This document shows, in pieces, positions 1-8,753 of a stretch of DNA of 33,645 bases. Origin of the DNA: Bacillota bacterium (GTDB taxonomy: Bacteria > Bacillota > Bacilli > Alicyclobacillales > SLC66); NCBI GenBank assembly GCA_021821085.1, contig JAKACV010000027.1, forward strand, positions 1 through 33,645, read 5' to 3'. Position 1 is the first letter of the stretch, and each line of letters begins with the position of its first letter. The notes under the pieces are model-generated. The model did no database searches, had not been told where the DNA came from, and worked only from the letters and a program-made list of their open reading frames with translations. A program made the position numbers and the translations under genes.

Positions 1-66
1 TCATGCCCTCTCCTCCTGTTCCGCATAGCGTCCCAACTACAGCGTACAGGAATGGGATGTCGAGGT

Positions 67-111
67 GGTCAACTTTTCGGTTATCAAGGTACGCTTATCC
101 GGTCAACTTTT
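67..111. repeat. Short direct repeat, possible remnant of a transposon end
   Basis: The 11-mer GGTCAACTTTT occurs at 67-77 and again at 101-111, a spacing of 34 bases, and is followed by TATATTAGCGAACACAGG. Repeated short boxes of this kind are typical of the multi-repeat ends of IS21-family elements, but no IS21 transposase (istA/istB) is visible before the window edge. The reading frame across 3-206 has no recognisable domain and I do not call it a gene. The whole stretch 1-199 is best described as probable degenerate mobile-element DNA; that is inference. Confidence 0.3.
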
Positions 112-199
112 ATATTAGCGAACACAGGTTTCAAGGAAATGAAAAAATTGGGCGATTCGAAGAAGAGGTCTATTCCCTAATTTATTCAGGAGGATTCCT

Positions 200-222
200 A
201 CGATAACGGGTTCTGGTGCAAA
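200..222 (+). repeat. Left terminal inverted repeat of the IS6-type element
   Basis: ACGATAACGGGTTCTGGTGC followed by AAA. It pairs with 1020-1042 at 21 of 23 positions. Confidence 0.75.
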
Positions 223-264
223 GATGATGAGTAGCATAGACTGATCCATTTATCGTGTTTGGGG

Positions 265-963
265 TTATGCAGATAAACCAAACAGATGATTGATGAATTC
301 CACGACAGAAGGGACAGGTAAGTTCTGTAACTTCACCTGTCCTTTCCTGAGCATGTGCATGGCCTCAATTCCCATAAGCGTTCTATCAGCAGTTTGAAAC
401 GATTTGAACCCCAGCATCGGGTTTGTAATCTTTTTGATGAATCGATGGTCTTGTTCAACTATATTATTCAGGTATTTCGTTTGTCGGATTAAGGTTTCTC
501 GTGGTATCTCCGTTTCGTCCTTTAATTGCTGTAGTGCCGGAGGATACGCAGGATTTTTATCAACAGTGATGACTCGCGGTGACTGATTGTGTGGGGAAGA
601 TAACGCCTTTTTAAAGAATCGCTTCGCAGCGAGGATATCTCGATTCTCAGACAGCATGAATTCAATGGTTTGACCTTGGGAATCCACCGCTCTGTAAAGA
701 TATTTCCATTGTCCCTTGACTTTAATGTAGGTCTCGTCAACTCTGTAGGAATCGGTGGTCGGCTTCAAATAACGGCGTATTCGCCTGTCTAATTCAGGAC
801 CATATTGATGAACCCAGCGCATGATTGTGGCATGAGAAACCTGAACGCCTCTTTCCTTTAGCAGTTCGACGATGTCCCGGTAACTCAAGCTGTATCGCAA
901 ATACCACCGAACAGCCATCAGAATAATGTGAGCTTCGAAGTGCTTCCATTTAAACGCATTCAT
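265..963 (-). CDS. IS6-family DDE transposase
   Basis: This is a cut-down DDE recombinase of the IS6/IS26/IS240 type, which moves the element by replicative cointegrate formation. The protein from the ATG at 963 has 232 residues, normal for the family. It begins MNAFKWKHFEAHII, which aligns with the usual family N-terminus (MNxFKGKxFxxxII), followed by the LRYxLSYRDIVELLxERG and HATIMRWVHQYGPELDRR segments forming the helix-turn-helix. The catalytic triad is visible: D in VDETYIKVKGQWKYLYRAVD, D in VITVDKNPAYPPAL, and E in LNNIVEQDHRFIK. An in-frame start at 1026 exists but lies inside the terminal repeat, and GGAAGAGG sits upstream of 963, so I chose 963. The gene is intact, with no frameshift. 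Confidence 0.93.
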   Translation of the reverse strand: MNAFKWKHFEAHIILMAVRWYLRYSLSYRDIVELLKERGVQVSHATIMRWVHQYGPELDRRIRRYLKPTTDSYRVDETYIKVKGQWKYLYRAVDSQGQTIEFMLSENRDILAAKRFFKKALSSPHNQSPRVITVDKNPAYPPALQQLKDETEIPRETLIRQTKYLNNIVEQDHRFIKKITNPMLGFKSFQTADRTLMGIEAMHMLRKGQVKLQNLPVPSVVEFINHLFGLSA

Positions 964-1019
964 AACATGCCAGCCTCTTCCCAGAGAGTTATTCGATAAT
1001 ATTAGCACCCATGGGTTTT

Positions 1020-1042
1020 TTTGCACCAGATCCCTTTATCGT
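1020..1042 (-). repeat. Right terminal inverted repeat of the IS6-type element
   Basis: Read on the minus strand this is ACGATAAAGGGATCTGGTGC followed by AAA, the partner of 200-222. It lies just upstream of the transposase gene. The longest possible transposase frame would start inside this repeat, which argues for the later ATG at 963. Confidence 0.75.
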
Positions 1043-1071
1043 TTGGGTCGGAAAACGAATCCAAGACCACC

Positions 1072-1093
1072 TGATTTGCAAATGATTTGCAAG
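1072..1093. repeat. Two-copy 11-bp tandem repeat
   Basis: TGATTTGCAAA (1072-1082) is followed directly by TGATTTGCAAG (1083-1093). It sits between the IS end and the groEL terminator. Function unknown; it may be chance. Confidence 0.4.
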
Positions 1094-1149
1094 GAAAAAA
1101 CAAACACCGGGAAAACCCTTGTACAATAAGGGTTTTCCCGGTGTTTGTT
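1093..1149 (-). terminator. Rho-independent terminator after groEL
   Basis: A 22-base arm at 1099-1120 pairs perfectly with 1128-1149 around a 7-base loop. Read on the minus strand it is followed by TTTTTTCC. It starts 11 bases after the groEL stop codon. Confidence 0.92.
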
Positions 1150-1159
1150 AAATGCTATC

Positions 1160-2791
<1,632 letters not shown>

Positions 2792-2821
2792 CTATTTTGC
2801 CTCCCTAACGATTCATTTCAT

Positions 2822-2839
2822 ATGTAGCCAAAGCTACAT
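2822..2839 (-). other. Small hairpin in the groES-groEL intergenic RNA
   Basis: ATGTAGC at 2822-2828 and GCTACAT at 2833-2839 form a perfect 7-bp stem around CAAA, between the groES stop and the groEL ribosome binding site. There is no U-run, so it is not a terminator. It could affect mRNA processing or the ratio of the two proteins; that is inference. Confidence 0.45.
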
Positions 2840-2866
2840 GTCACCACAGACATTCTCATATCGTTC

Positions 2867-3148
2867 TTACTCAAGCACCCCAAGAATATCAGACTCACGT
2901 ACAATGAGATATTCAGTGCCGTCATACTTCACTTCTGTACCTGCATATTTTGAAAAGATGACTTGATCTCCAACTTTAACCTCTAAGGCCACTAATTTTC
3001 CATCTTCATAGCGCCCCGGGCCTACCGCGATTACTTCTGCTTCTTGCGGTTTTTCCTTCACACTATCTGGCAAAACGATTCCGCTTGAAGTCTTTTCTTC
3101 ACGCTCAAGCATGTGTAACACAATGCGATCACCGAGTGGTTTGATCAC
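2867..3148 (-). CDS. groES: 10-kDa co-chaperonin GroES
   Basis: GroES caps the GroEL ring. The 93-residue protein has the complete family pattern: [11 protein letters not shown], the mobile loop [15 protein letters not shown], the [14 protein letters not shown] stretch, [15 protein letters not shown], and the terminal [14 protein letters not shown]. The start codon is GTG (3146-3148), read from AGGGAGG seven bases upstream. It is the first gene of the operon with groEL, 75 bases ahead of it, and is controlled by the promoter and CIRCE operator immediately upstream. Confidence 0.98.
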   Translation of the reverse strand: MIKPLGDRIVLHMLEREEKTSSGIVLPDSVKEKPQEAEVIAVGPGRYEDGKLVALEVKVGDQVIFSKYAGTEVKYDGTEYLIVRESDILGVLE

Positions 3149-3185
3149 GCAAAACCCTCCCTAATAATAGACTACACTTCCTTTG

Positions 3186-3212
3186 TTAGCACTCACCTCA
3201 ACTGAGTGCTAA
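3186..3212 (-). promoter_or_regulatory. CIRCE operator (HrcA binding site)
   Basis: TTAGCACTC, nine spacer bases, GAGTGCTAA: an exact match to the conserved CIRCE inverted repeat. It lies just downstream of the -10 box of the groESL promoter, in the 5' untranslated region, where HrcA represses heat-shock genes in Bacillota. hrcA itself is not in this window. Confidence 0.97.
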
Positions 3213-3223
3213 CGACAATGTTT

Positions 3224-3252
3224 ATATTACCGATTGCCCATGATTTTTGCAA
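3224..3252 (-). promoter_or_regulatory. groESL promoter (housekeeping sigma type)
   Basis: On the minus strand TTGCAA (3247-3252) is separated by 17 bases from TAATAT (3224-3229). This places the transcription start a few bases before the CIRCE element, the usual arrangement. Confidence 0.75.
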
Positions 3253-3374
3253 CCTCATTTATGGGATATTCTAAAAAAAATATGCGCGTGCCATTTGACA
3301 GTTCTTTATTCTCTATGGGAAGATCACTTCAATTGAATTTAGTTGCATGATTTTTGCAAGGGGATGAGGTTACA

Positions 3375-4376
3375 ATGTCACAACGACAACGTGTTTTTTC
3401 TGGTATCCAACCATCTGGACAGATTACTCTCGGGAACTATCTAGGTGCTCTCAAGCAATTTGTGAATTTACAGGATACAGCTGACGCATTCTATTGTATT
3501 GTAGATCTACATGCAATTACCGTTCCTCAAGATCCAACACTTCTGCGCGAACGTATTCTCGATCTCGCATCACTGTACATTGCAGTGGGACTTGATCCAA
3601 ATAAGTCCACCTTATTTGTGCAATCTGACGTAAGTGCGCACAGTGAACTGGGATGGGTTTTACAGTGTATTGTTCACATGGGGGAACTCTCTCGCATGAC
3701 TCAGTTTAAAGAAAAGGCAGAGGGTAAAGACAGCGTATCCGTCGGTCTCTTTACCTATCCTGCGTTAATGGCGGCGGACATTCTCCTCTATCAAACAAAC
3801 CTAGTGCCTGTGGGAGAAGATCAAAAACAACATCTTGAATTAACTCGTGATATTGGAGAACGATTCAACACACGTTTTGGGTCTACCTTTACTTTGCCTG
3901 AAGTTCTCCTGCTTGATCAAGGCGCTCGCATCATGTCACTTGATGATCCAACTAAAAAAATGAGTAAAAGCAATTCAAATCCGCAAAGCCGCATTGAGAT
4001 GCTTGATTCGCCAGATGACATCCGAAAAAAAATGAGCCGCGCCGTGACTGACTCAGACCGCGAAGTTCGCTTTGATCCAAAACAGAAGCCGGCGGTATCC
4101 AATCTTTTAGCGATTTATTCCCTTAGCGCTAACAAGAGTATCCAAACACTAGAAAAGGAATATCAAGGAAAGGGATATGGCGATTTCAAAAAAGACCTTG
4201 CAGAAGTTTTGGTAAATACGTTACAACCGATTCAAAAACGCTATGCGGAGATTCGTAACAGTGGTGAAATTCAGGATATCCTAAAACGCGGGGCAAATCG
4301 CGCAAAAGAAGTGGCCAGACCAACGCTTGACCTTGTAAAGCAGCAAGTTGGACTTGGTTGTACAACGCATAGTTAG
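3375..4376 (+). CDS. trpS: Tryptophanyl-tRNA synthetase
   Basis: This class I aminoacyl-tRNA synthetase charges tRNA-Trp in the cytoplasm. The 333-residue protein carries the N-terminal signature GIQPSGQITLGNYLGAL, the family form of the HIGH motif, near residues 9-25; the nucleotide-binding DIAxxxYQTNLVPVGEDQKQHLELTRD-type region (here DILLYQTNLVPVGEDQKQHL); and KMSKS near residues 195-199. The ATG at 3375 follows GGGGATGAGG; an earlier in-frame ATG at 3354 has no such site. There is no room for a full T-box leader: only about 120 bases separate it from the groES promoter. Regulation is therefore probably simple; a TTGACA at 3295-3300 is the best -35 candidate, but no good -10 follows it. 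Confidence 0.98.
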   Translation: MSQRQRVFSGIQPSGQITLGNYLGALKQFVNLQDTADAFYCIVDLHAITVPQDPTLLRERILDLASLYIAVGLDPNKSTLFVQSDVSAHSELGWVLQCIVHMGELSRMTQFKEKAEGKDSVSVGLFTYPALMAADILLYQTNLVPVGEDQKQHLELTRDIGERFNTRFGSTFTLPEVLLLDQGARIMSLDDPTKKMSKSNSNPQSRIEMLDSPDDIRKKMSRAVTDSDREVRFDPKQKPAVSNLLAIYSLSANKSIQTLEKEYQGKGYGDFKKDLAEVLVNTLQPIQKRYAEIRNSGEIQDILKRGANRAKEVARPTLDLVKQQVGLGCTTHS

Positions 4377-4426
4377 ACGAAAAAATGCACAAGTTACCTG
4401 TATTCAATGTCGTGGGGGGGATATAC

Positions 4427-4717
4427 ATGACAACGCTTAGTCAACTGGCATCCGCACATACAACCGCCCTTTCACTGCATGCAAGTTTGTCACAGTTCGC
4501 TTTTGAAACACTTGAGCCAGTTACCAAAAATATGTACATACAAATGGCAAACGCAACTCAAGTGATTATTGCTGGCCTTGATGAACGCAAACGACAACTT
4601 GAAATACGCCAACAAACGATCACTCAGCAAACGTCGATGGCTCTTAACCCGCATTCACTTGGAGACCGGGCAGAGTTTACCGAAGAAATTCTATTATCTG
4701 ATGTCACTCATGAATAA
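4427..4717 (+). CDS. DUF1657-like small protein
   Basis: The 96-residue soluble protein has no signal peptide or membrane segment. Its first 70 residues (MTTLSQLASAHTTALSLHAS..., FAFETLEPVTKNMYIQMANATQVIIAGLDERKRQLE) follow the DUF1657 pattern known from Bacillota: a helical hairpin in which a layer of small residues precedes LExFAxxTxxxxxKxMY and a Q-x2-V/I-I-x3-L-x-R-x3-L segment. The family is often found with sporulation spoVA-type genes, but none is nearby here. The tail of about 25 residues is extra compared with the usual 65-70 residues. A run of seven G stands seven bases before the ATG at 4427; an upstream ATG at 4385 lacks any ribosome binding site. It follows trpS by 50 bases and probably shares its transcript. 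The function is unknown; the family assignment is from pattern memory. Confidence 0.6.
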   Translation: MTTLSQLASAHTTALSLHASLSQFAFETLEPVTKNMYIQMANATQVIIAGLDERKRQLEIRQQTITQQTSMALNPHSLGDRAEFTEEILLSDVTHE

Positions 4718-4773
4718 TAAAAACACAGGCAAGGCGTCATAAAAAACAATGCCGCCTTGCCTGTGTTTTTATT
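4716..4773. terminator. Bidirectional terminator between the DUF1657-like gene and tatC
   Basis: Arms 4716-4736 and 4753-4773 are perfectly complementary over 21 bases (core ACACAGGCAAGGCG). A-runs on one side and T-runs on the other supply a U-tract in both directions, so it serves the two converging transcripts. Confidence 0.9.
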
Positions 4774-4778
4774 ATATC

Positions 4779-5681
4779 TTATTCCCGTTCTTCAAGGTGA
4801 ATTCCTACAGGTGGAGAAAAAATCTGCTTATGAATCGATGTATTCTCATCCTTCGATACATCTGACAAATCAACAGGATCATCTGGAGATTGGTCTGTGG
4901 TCTGTTGTTGAACCGCAGGATCTACTACTGTAACGAGACCCACTTCCTTCTTTGGATCGCCGCGCCACCATTTTTCAGCGGCTAACTTTTTACGATAGGC
5001 CAGCACTGAAATCCCGATACTCAACTCGTAGATCAAAATCATAGGAATAACCACACTGAGATGGGAAATCAATTCGGGTGGGCTGATGAACACGCCGAGA
5101 ATCACGAAAATAAAATAGGCAATCCGTCGCACTTTGCGCAACCACATCGGTGTAATCACACCGATGTGCGTTAAAAACAGCACGGCTACCGGCAATTCAA
5201 ATAAGATACCAAAGGGTACTACAATGTTAAACATAAAACCAAAATATTCCGTGGCTGTATACATTACATCAAAGTGCAGTTGAGCTAGTCTACGCAAAAA
5301 ACGAAAAATCTCAGGAAAAATAACATAGTACCCAAATAACACACCGAGTAAAAACATTACGCTTGTCGGCCCGATCATCTTCGCTGCATAGTGACGTTCA
5401 CTAGCTTTTAACCCTGGACCAACGAAACGCCACAATTGCCAGAGTAAAAAAGGAATCGTAACTGCAAACGCGACAACTCCCGCAATCGATAGATAAATCT
5501 GAACCACATCGCCAGGACCTAAAACGACCAACTTCAGGCCATGTGCTGGTGAAACCAGGTAGCTATAAACGTTTCCAACAAAGATAAGCGCTATAATGAG
5601 AGCAACAAGAAAAAAAACAAACACAAACAATAATCGTTTGCGCAATTCTCCAATATGTTCAACGAGGCTTATATTTTGCAC
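4779..5681 (-). CDS. tatC: Sec-independent translocase subunit TatC
   Basis: TatC is the signal-peptide receptor of the twin-arginine translocase in the cytoplasmic membrane, which exports folded, often cofactor-bearing proteins. The N-terminus has the conserved HIGELRKRLLF cytoplasmic motif followed by six hydrophobic segments; FGPG-equivalent LWRFVGPGLKASERHYA and the FGxxFELPVAVLFLTHIGVIT segment are typical. The GTG start at 5681 follows AGGAGG. At 300 residues it is longer than the usual 240-260: after the last membrane segment there is a polar, acidic tail of about 65 residues (from near EKWWRGDPKKE to the end) with no family counterpart that I recognise. It is the last gene of the PAP2 to tatC operon, 62 bases after tatA. 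Confidence 0.97.
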   Translation of the reverse strand: MQNISLVEHIGELRKRLLFVFVFFLVALIIALIFVGNVYSYLVSPAHGLKLVVLGPGDVVQIYLSIAGVVAFAVTIPFLLWQLWRFVGPGLKASERHYAAKMIGPTSVMFLLGVLFGYYVIFPEIFRFLRRLAQLHFDVMYTATEYFGFMFNIVVPFGILFELPVAVLFLTHIGVITPMWLRKVRRIAYFIFVILGVFISPPELISHLSVVIPMILIYELSIGISVLAYRKKLAAEKWWRGDPKKEVGLVTVVDPAVQQQTTDQSPDDPVDLSDVSKDENTSIHKQIFSPPVGIHLEERE

Positions 5682-5743
5682 CGCCTCGCCTCCTGGTTCA
5701 CCATCAACATACCTATTTTCCTATCTCATGTGATACACGACTA

Positions 5744-5938
5744 TTACTCTTGATCACGTCGTTCTACAGTTTGAGTTTGCGACTTATCTGCAGTTAATTC
5801 GTGAGTCGCATCTTTAAATTCCTTGAGTCCTTTACCAAAGGCACGACCAATCTCTGGCAGTTTACTTGGACCAAAAACAAGTAACGCAGCAACCAAAATC
5901 AAAATCAGACCAGAAAGTCCCATATTTCCAAAAGACAT
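5744..5938 (-). CDS. tatA: Sec-independent translocase subunit TatA
   Basis: This 64-residue protein has one N-terminal membrane helix ([16 protein letters not shown]), the [21 protein letters not shown] hinge and amphipathic helix diagnostic of TatA, then a short charged tail. TatA oligomers form the export path, and with TatC this gives the minimal TatA-TatC system common in Bacillota. The ATG at 5938 follows GGGAGG; the in-frame upstream extension to 5995 overlaps mobB and lacks a better site. It lies between mobB and tatC. Confidence 0.96.
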   Translation of the reverse strand: MSFGNMGLSGLILILVAALLVFGPSKLPEIGRAFGKGLKEFKDATHELTADKSQTQTVERRDQE

Positions 5939-5951
5939 CCCCGTGCCCTCC

Positions 5952-6494
5952 CTACTTTGTGAACAATAATTGATCAATTCGAAATGAAATTGCATCTATA
6001 TTGTTTCTATCATACACTGGGAGATCTAGATTGACAACTGCAAGCGGAGGTCGCGGAACGATGATTCCCAGGATCTCACTCCCATGCATCGCATCGTGAA
6101 AATAGTCGGGAATCTCATACGCTTCTTCTCCATGCAGTTCCTCACCAAAGATAATCCACTTCGGAAAAGACTCCCGTTTAAACCCCTCAACAAATACAAT
6201 ATCCATCTCTCCGAGCAACAGGAATAAGTGATCCAGTGAAGGTGTTTGCTGATCAAATCGCTCAACTGTGTAATGCCCGCGCTGATCTGCTACCACAATG
6301 CTCGTGGCACCCGCCTCTGCAAATGTCGCTGTGTCAGTATACTTTGGACTTCCAGAGAATCCATGGAAATCGTGTTTGACCGTTCCTACGCGCAAGCCAC
6401 GTGACGCATACTTCGCCGTGAGTTTTGCGATAAGTGTCGTCTTTCCTACATGCTTGTACCCAACAAAACTCACCACATGGAGAGCTTCGGACAT
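5952..6494 (-). CDS. mobB: Molybdopterin-guanine dinucleotide biosynthesis protein MobB
   Basis: MobB is a P-loop GTP-binding protein that assists MobA in attaching GMP to molybdenum cofactor. The 180-residue protein carries a Walker A motif, GYKHVGKTT (residues 12-20), then the family's TVKHDxHGF segment, the D-T/F block [15 protein letters not shown], and the Walker B-like [14 protein letters not shown]. The ATG at 6494 lies one base after the moeA-like stop codon, with GGAGG upstream inside the end of that gene, so translation is coupled. Longer in-frame starts (6527, 6512) sit deeper in the moeA-like gene. Confidence 0.93.
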   Translation of the reverse strand: MSEALHVVSFVGYKHVGKTTLIAKLTAKYASRGLRVGTVKHDFHGFSGSPKYTDTATFAEAGATSIVVADQRGHYTVERFDQQTPSLDHLFLLLGEMDIVFVEGFKRESFPKWIIFGEELHGEEAYEIPDYFHDAMHGSEILGIIVPRPPLAVVNLDLPVYDRNNIDAISFRIDQLLFTK

Positions 6495-6495
6495 A

Positions 6496-7473
6496 TTATA
6501 GAAGACCTCCATGACCAAGTGCAGCAATATTTTTACGTGTAATTTTTTGACCAGATAGGATCAGCGGAAGTAAGTAGTCAAACGCAGTCACGGAGTCATA
6601 AATGACAGCCCCAGGCAACCCCATCAAAACAACGTCATGATAATAAGCTACCATCGACATGGAACCTGGAAGCATTGGCATGCCATATGTTACAACAGAT
6701 GACGCAACCTGCGAGATTGCACCCGGACTCCGATCGTCCGGATCCACAGACATCCCTCCTGTCACAAGAATAATATCTGCATCTTTTGCTATGAAGCTAT
6801 AGATGGCATTAACAATTCCCTCTGTTTGATCGTCAACAATCTGTTGCCCCATCCACTGTGCACCATAAGCCTCTAGCTTCGCTTTCAAAACGGGACCAAA
6901 ACGATCTTCGATACGCCCCTTAAAAACTTCACTCCCGGTTGTAACAACGCCAACCTTCATTGCGGCAAAAGCATCTACACGCAACAGTGGTCTATGTGTT
7001 GCTATGATTCGGTCATACGCAGTCAATTTATCCTCTGTAGTAATCAGTGGAATCGCTCTCAAACCTGCGAGTGTCATTCCCGCTTTTACAGGGGTGTGCG
7101 TCCTTTTTGTAACAACAACCAGATCCCCAATTTCGTTGATTTCACGAAGTGCATCAACATCAATTACAAGTAACCCATCATGGACTGACTTTACTGTTAT
7201 TTTGCCCTCGTGCGGTTCAGTAAACGTCAGACTTTCATGCATGATCCCCTGAGCCATTCGCTTCGCTGCATCCTCTTCATGCACTTCCCCAACATCCAAA
7301 GACAACACGTAAATGTGTTCCTTCCCAATGGAAAGCAATGCGGCAATATCCTCTTCTTTGATGACATGACCTTTTTTAAATAAGCGACCTTTAAATTGCC
7401 CTGGAACGATCTGCGTCAAATCATGCCCCAAAACCATGCCAACTGCATCTTCAACACGCACTTCACGTTTCAC
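6496..7473 (-). CDS. MoeA-like molybdopterin-binding protein
   Basis: The 325-residue protein has the MPT-binding fold of MoaB/MogA/MoeA in its second half: VGVVTTGSEVFKGRIEDRFGPVLKAKL followed by DIILVTGGMSVDPDDRSP and, near the end, VVLMGLPGAVIYD. The N-terminal part (MKREVRVEDAVGMVLGHDLTQI, FKGRLFKKGHVIKEEDI) resembles the opening of MoeA, but the protein is about 80 residues shorter than a classical MoeA molybdenum insertase and lacks a clear MoeA C-terminal domain. It fits the MoeA_like subgroup of molybdopterin-binding proteins; whether it inserts molybdenum itself is not shown. The GTG start at 7473 follows GGGGAGG and overlaps the mobA stop as GTGA. Confidence 0.85.
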   Translation of the reverse strand: MKREVRVEDAVGMVLGHDLTQIVPGQFKGRLFKKGHVIKEEDIAALLSIGKEHIYVLSLDVGEVHEEDAAKRMAQGIMHESLTFTEPHEGKITVKSVHDGLLVIDVDALREINEIGDLVVVTKRTHTPVKAGMTLAGLRAIPLITTEDKLTAYDRIIATHRPLLRVDAFAAMKVGVVTTGSEVFKGRIEDRFGPVLKAKLEAYGAQWMGQQIVDDQTEGIVNAIYSFIAKDADIILVTGGMSVDPDDRSPGAISQVASSVVTYGMPMLPGSMSMVAYYHDVVLMGLPGAVIYDSVTAFDYLLPLILSGQKITRKNIAALGHGGLL

Positions 7474-8096
7474 GAGAAACGCCTCCCCTCGTTCATCAGA
7501 TGCACAATGTAATCCAATTCTTCGTTTGTATTCATCATCAAAAAACTAAGTGCCCTTGGGTCAAACGGTTGCCATTTGTCCTGCGTACAGACGCATATAG
7601 GGATTGTCTCTACTAAATCAAATACGCGTCTCCTACCCAGTTCTAACAACCCTGCAATCACTGGTTGGATTTCGCGACGATATACGCCAAGCAATGGATA
7701 CAACTTGCCCTTGTATTCTGGAATAATCGCATCATATTGTTCGTTATTCTGCATTTCACTATAAAGAAAACGTAAAAGTTCAACTTGCAATAACGGAAGA
7801 TCAACGGATATCACAAACACAATAGGATGGAGAACATGTAATAGTCCTGACTCCATACCAGCGAGCGGACCATCCCCAGAATGAATATCAAAAACCACCC
7901 GTTCGCTGGGAATGAGTTGCTGATCGTGACGTCTCACAATCCAAACATCACCTGCAACTTTCTCTACTTGCTCAGTCACTCTTTGTAAACAGGTTTTTTG
8001 CGCAATCTGAACTAACGCTTTATCTTGCCCCATTCTCCTGCTATATCCACCGGCGAGAACGAGTGCACTCTTATCTTCCCGTTGTAAATTGACCAT
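7470..8096 (-). CDS. mobA: Molybdenum cofactor guanylyltransferase MobA
   Basis: MobA transfers GMP from GTP to molybdopterin. The 208-residue protein begins with the nucleotidyltransferase signature LAGGYSRRMGQDK (residues 14-26), followed by GPLAGMESGL and VISVDLPLL, the metal-binding acidic site. Its length matches the family. The ATG at 8096 has AAAGGTG upstream. The neighbours mobB and moeA-like confirm the pathway, and tatA-tatC downstream suggest that the molybdoenzymes served are exported by Tat. Confidence 0.93.
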   Translation of the reverse strand: MVNLQREDKSALVLAGGYSRRMGQDKALVQIAQKTCLQRVTEQVEKVAGDVWIVRRHDQQLIPSERVVFDIHSGDGPLAGMESGLLHVLHPIVFVISVDLPLLQVELLRFLYSEMQNNEQYDAIIPEYKGKLYPLLGVYRREIQPVIAGLLELGRRRVFDLVETIPICVCTQDKWQPFDPRALSFLMMNTNEELDYIVHLMNEGRRFS

Positions 8097-8113
8097 TCTT
8101 ACACCTTTTCAAT

Positions 8114-8731
8114 TTATTTTACCATGCAATGGATGATGGAAGTGGGGGTCAGAACATAGTCAAGACGAAAATCAAAAGACTCCACAGTTAAACTCGGTAT
8201 AACCTGAAAATCATATGCCAGTCCAACGCAAATTGTCGATGGTCTTACCTTTGCTAAATATCGATCATAATACCCACCACCATATCCCAAGCGATCACCA
8301 GTGCGTGTAAAGGCGAGACCTGGCACTAAAATAAGATCAAATTCATCTGGTGTGATTCCCTGATCTGTAGCGACAGGTTCACGCATACCCCATTCCCCCA
8401 TTTGTACATTATCTAAATCGAACATGCGGTACGCCTTCATCAGCGGTTCTCCCCTTTTCGTCACAGGAGCCGCTATGCGTTTCCCAGCACGTAACGCCTT
8501 TTGAATCAGCGTATCTGTTCCAACCTCATTTAAAAAGGAAAGATAAGCAAGTACTGTCTGTGCCTCAAGATAAAAAGGCATCGCAAATAAACGTTTTGCA
8601 ATCATTGCATCCGCAAGAACCTTTTCTTGCGAACTAAATTGATCACGTAACGCCCGCATCTGTGTGCGTAACATCGCCTTTTCTGTACGTTTTGTTACAC
8701 CTTGCTGAGCGTTTTCATCGCTACCCATCAT
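8114..8731 (-). CDS. 5-formyltetrahydrofolate cyclo-ligase
   Basis: This cytoplasmic enzyme converts 5-formyl-THF to 5,10-methenyl-THF with ATP. The 205-residue protein has the family layout: an N-terminal basic helix (AMLRTQMRALRDQ), VLAYLSFLNEVGTDTLIQKAL, then the substrate/ATP site LILVPGLAFTRTGDRLGYGGGYYDRYLA, with GYGGGYYDRYL being diagnostic. Two consecutive ATG codons (8731 and 8728) follow GAGGTG; either may be used. It lies 17 bases before mobA and 22 bases after the PAP2 gene. No folate partner gene is adjacent, so its place in the Moco-Tat run is probably incidental. Confidence 0.95.
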   Translation of the reverse strand: MMGSDENAQQGVTKRTEKAMLRTQMRALRDQFSSQEKVLADAMIAKRLFAMPFYLEAQTVLAYLSFLNEVGTDTLIQKALRAGKRIAAPVTKRGEPLMKAYRMFDLDNVQMGEWGMREPVATDQGITPDEFDLILVPGLAFTRTGDRLGYGGGYYDRYLAKVRPSTICVGLAYDFQVIPSLTVESFDFRLDYVLTPTSIIHCMVK

Positions 8732-8753
8732 CCATTCACCTCATACATATAGC

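Larger units (their letters stand above)
200..1042 (-). mobile_element. IS6-family insertion sequence
   Basis: One transposase gene is enclosed by inverted repeats. The outer left end at 200-222 and the reverse complement of 1020-1042 match at 21 of 23 positions; the core GGGTTCTGGTGCAAA (208-222) pairs with 1020-1034 with one mismatch. The core resembles the GG(t/c)(t/a)CTGTTGCAAA ends of IS26/IS431. Depending on where the end is placed, the element is 827 or 843 bp, close to the family norm of about 0.8 kb. No 8-bp target duplication is visible for either boundary (200-207 against 1035-1042, or 192-199 against 1043-1050), so the copy is old, recombined, or next to a deletion. Confidence 0.85.

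Noticed and set aside
3-206. Open frame of 67 codons on the plus strand at the left edge
   Set aside because: No recognisable domain, no ribosome binding site, and it runs through the repeated GGTCAACTTTT boxes and ends at the IS boundary; more likely remnant DNA.
200-207. ACGATAAC beside the IS core repeat as an 8-bp target-site duplication
   Set aside because: The other flank (1035-1042) is its inverted, not direct, copy, so it extends the terminal inverted repeat instead.
3253-3374. T-box leader before trpS
   Set aside because: The space is too short and no stem-terminator arrangement or conserved T-box sequence is visible.
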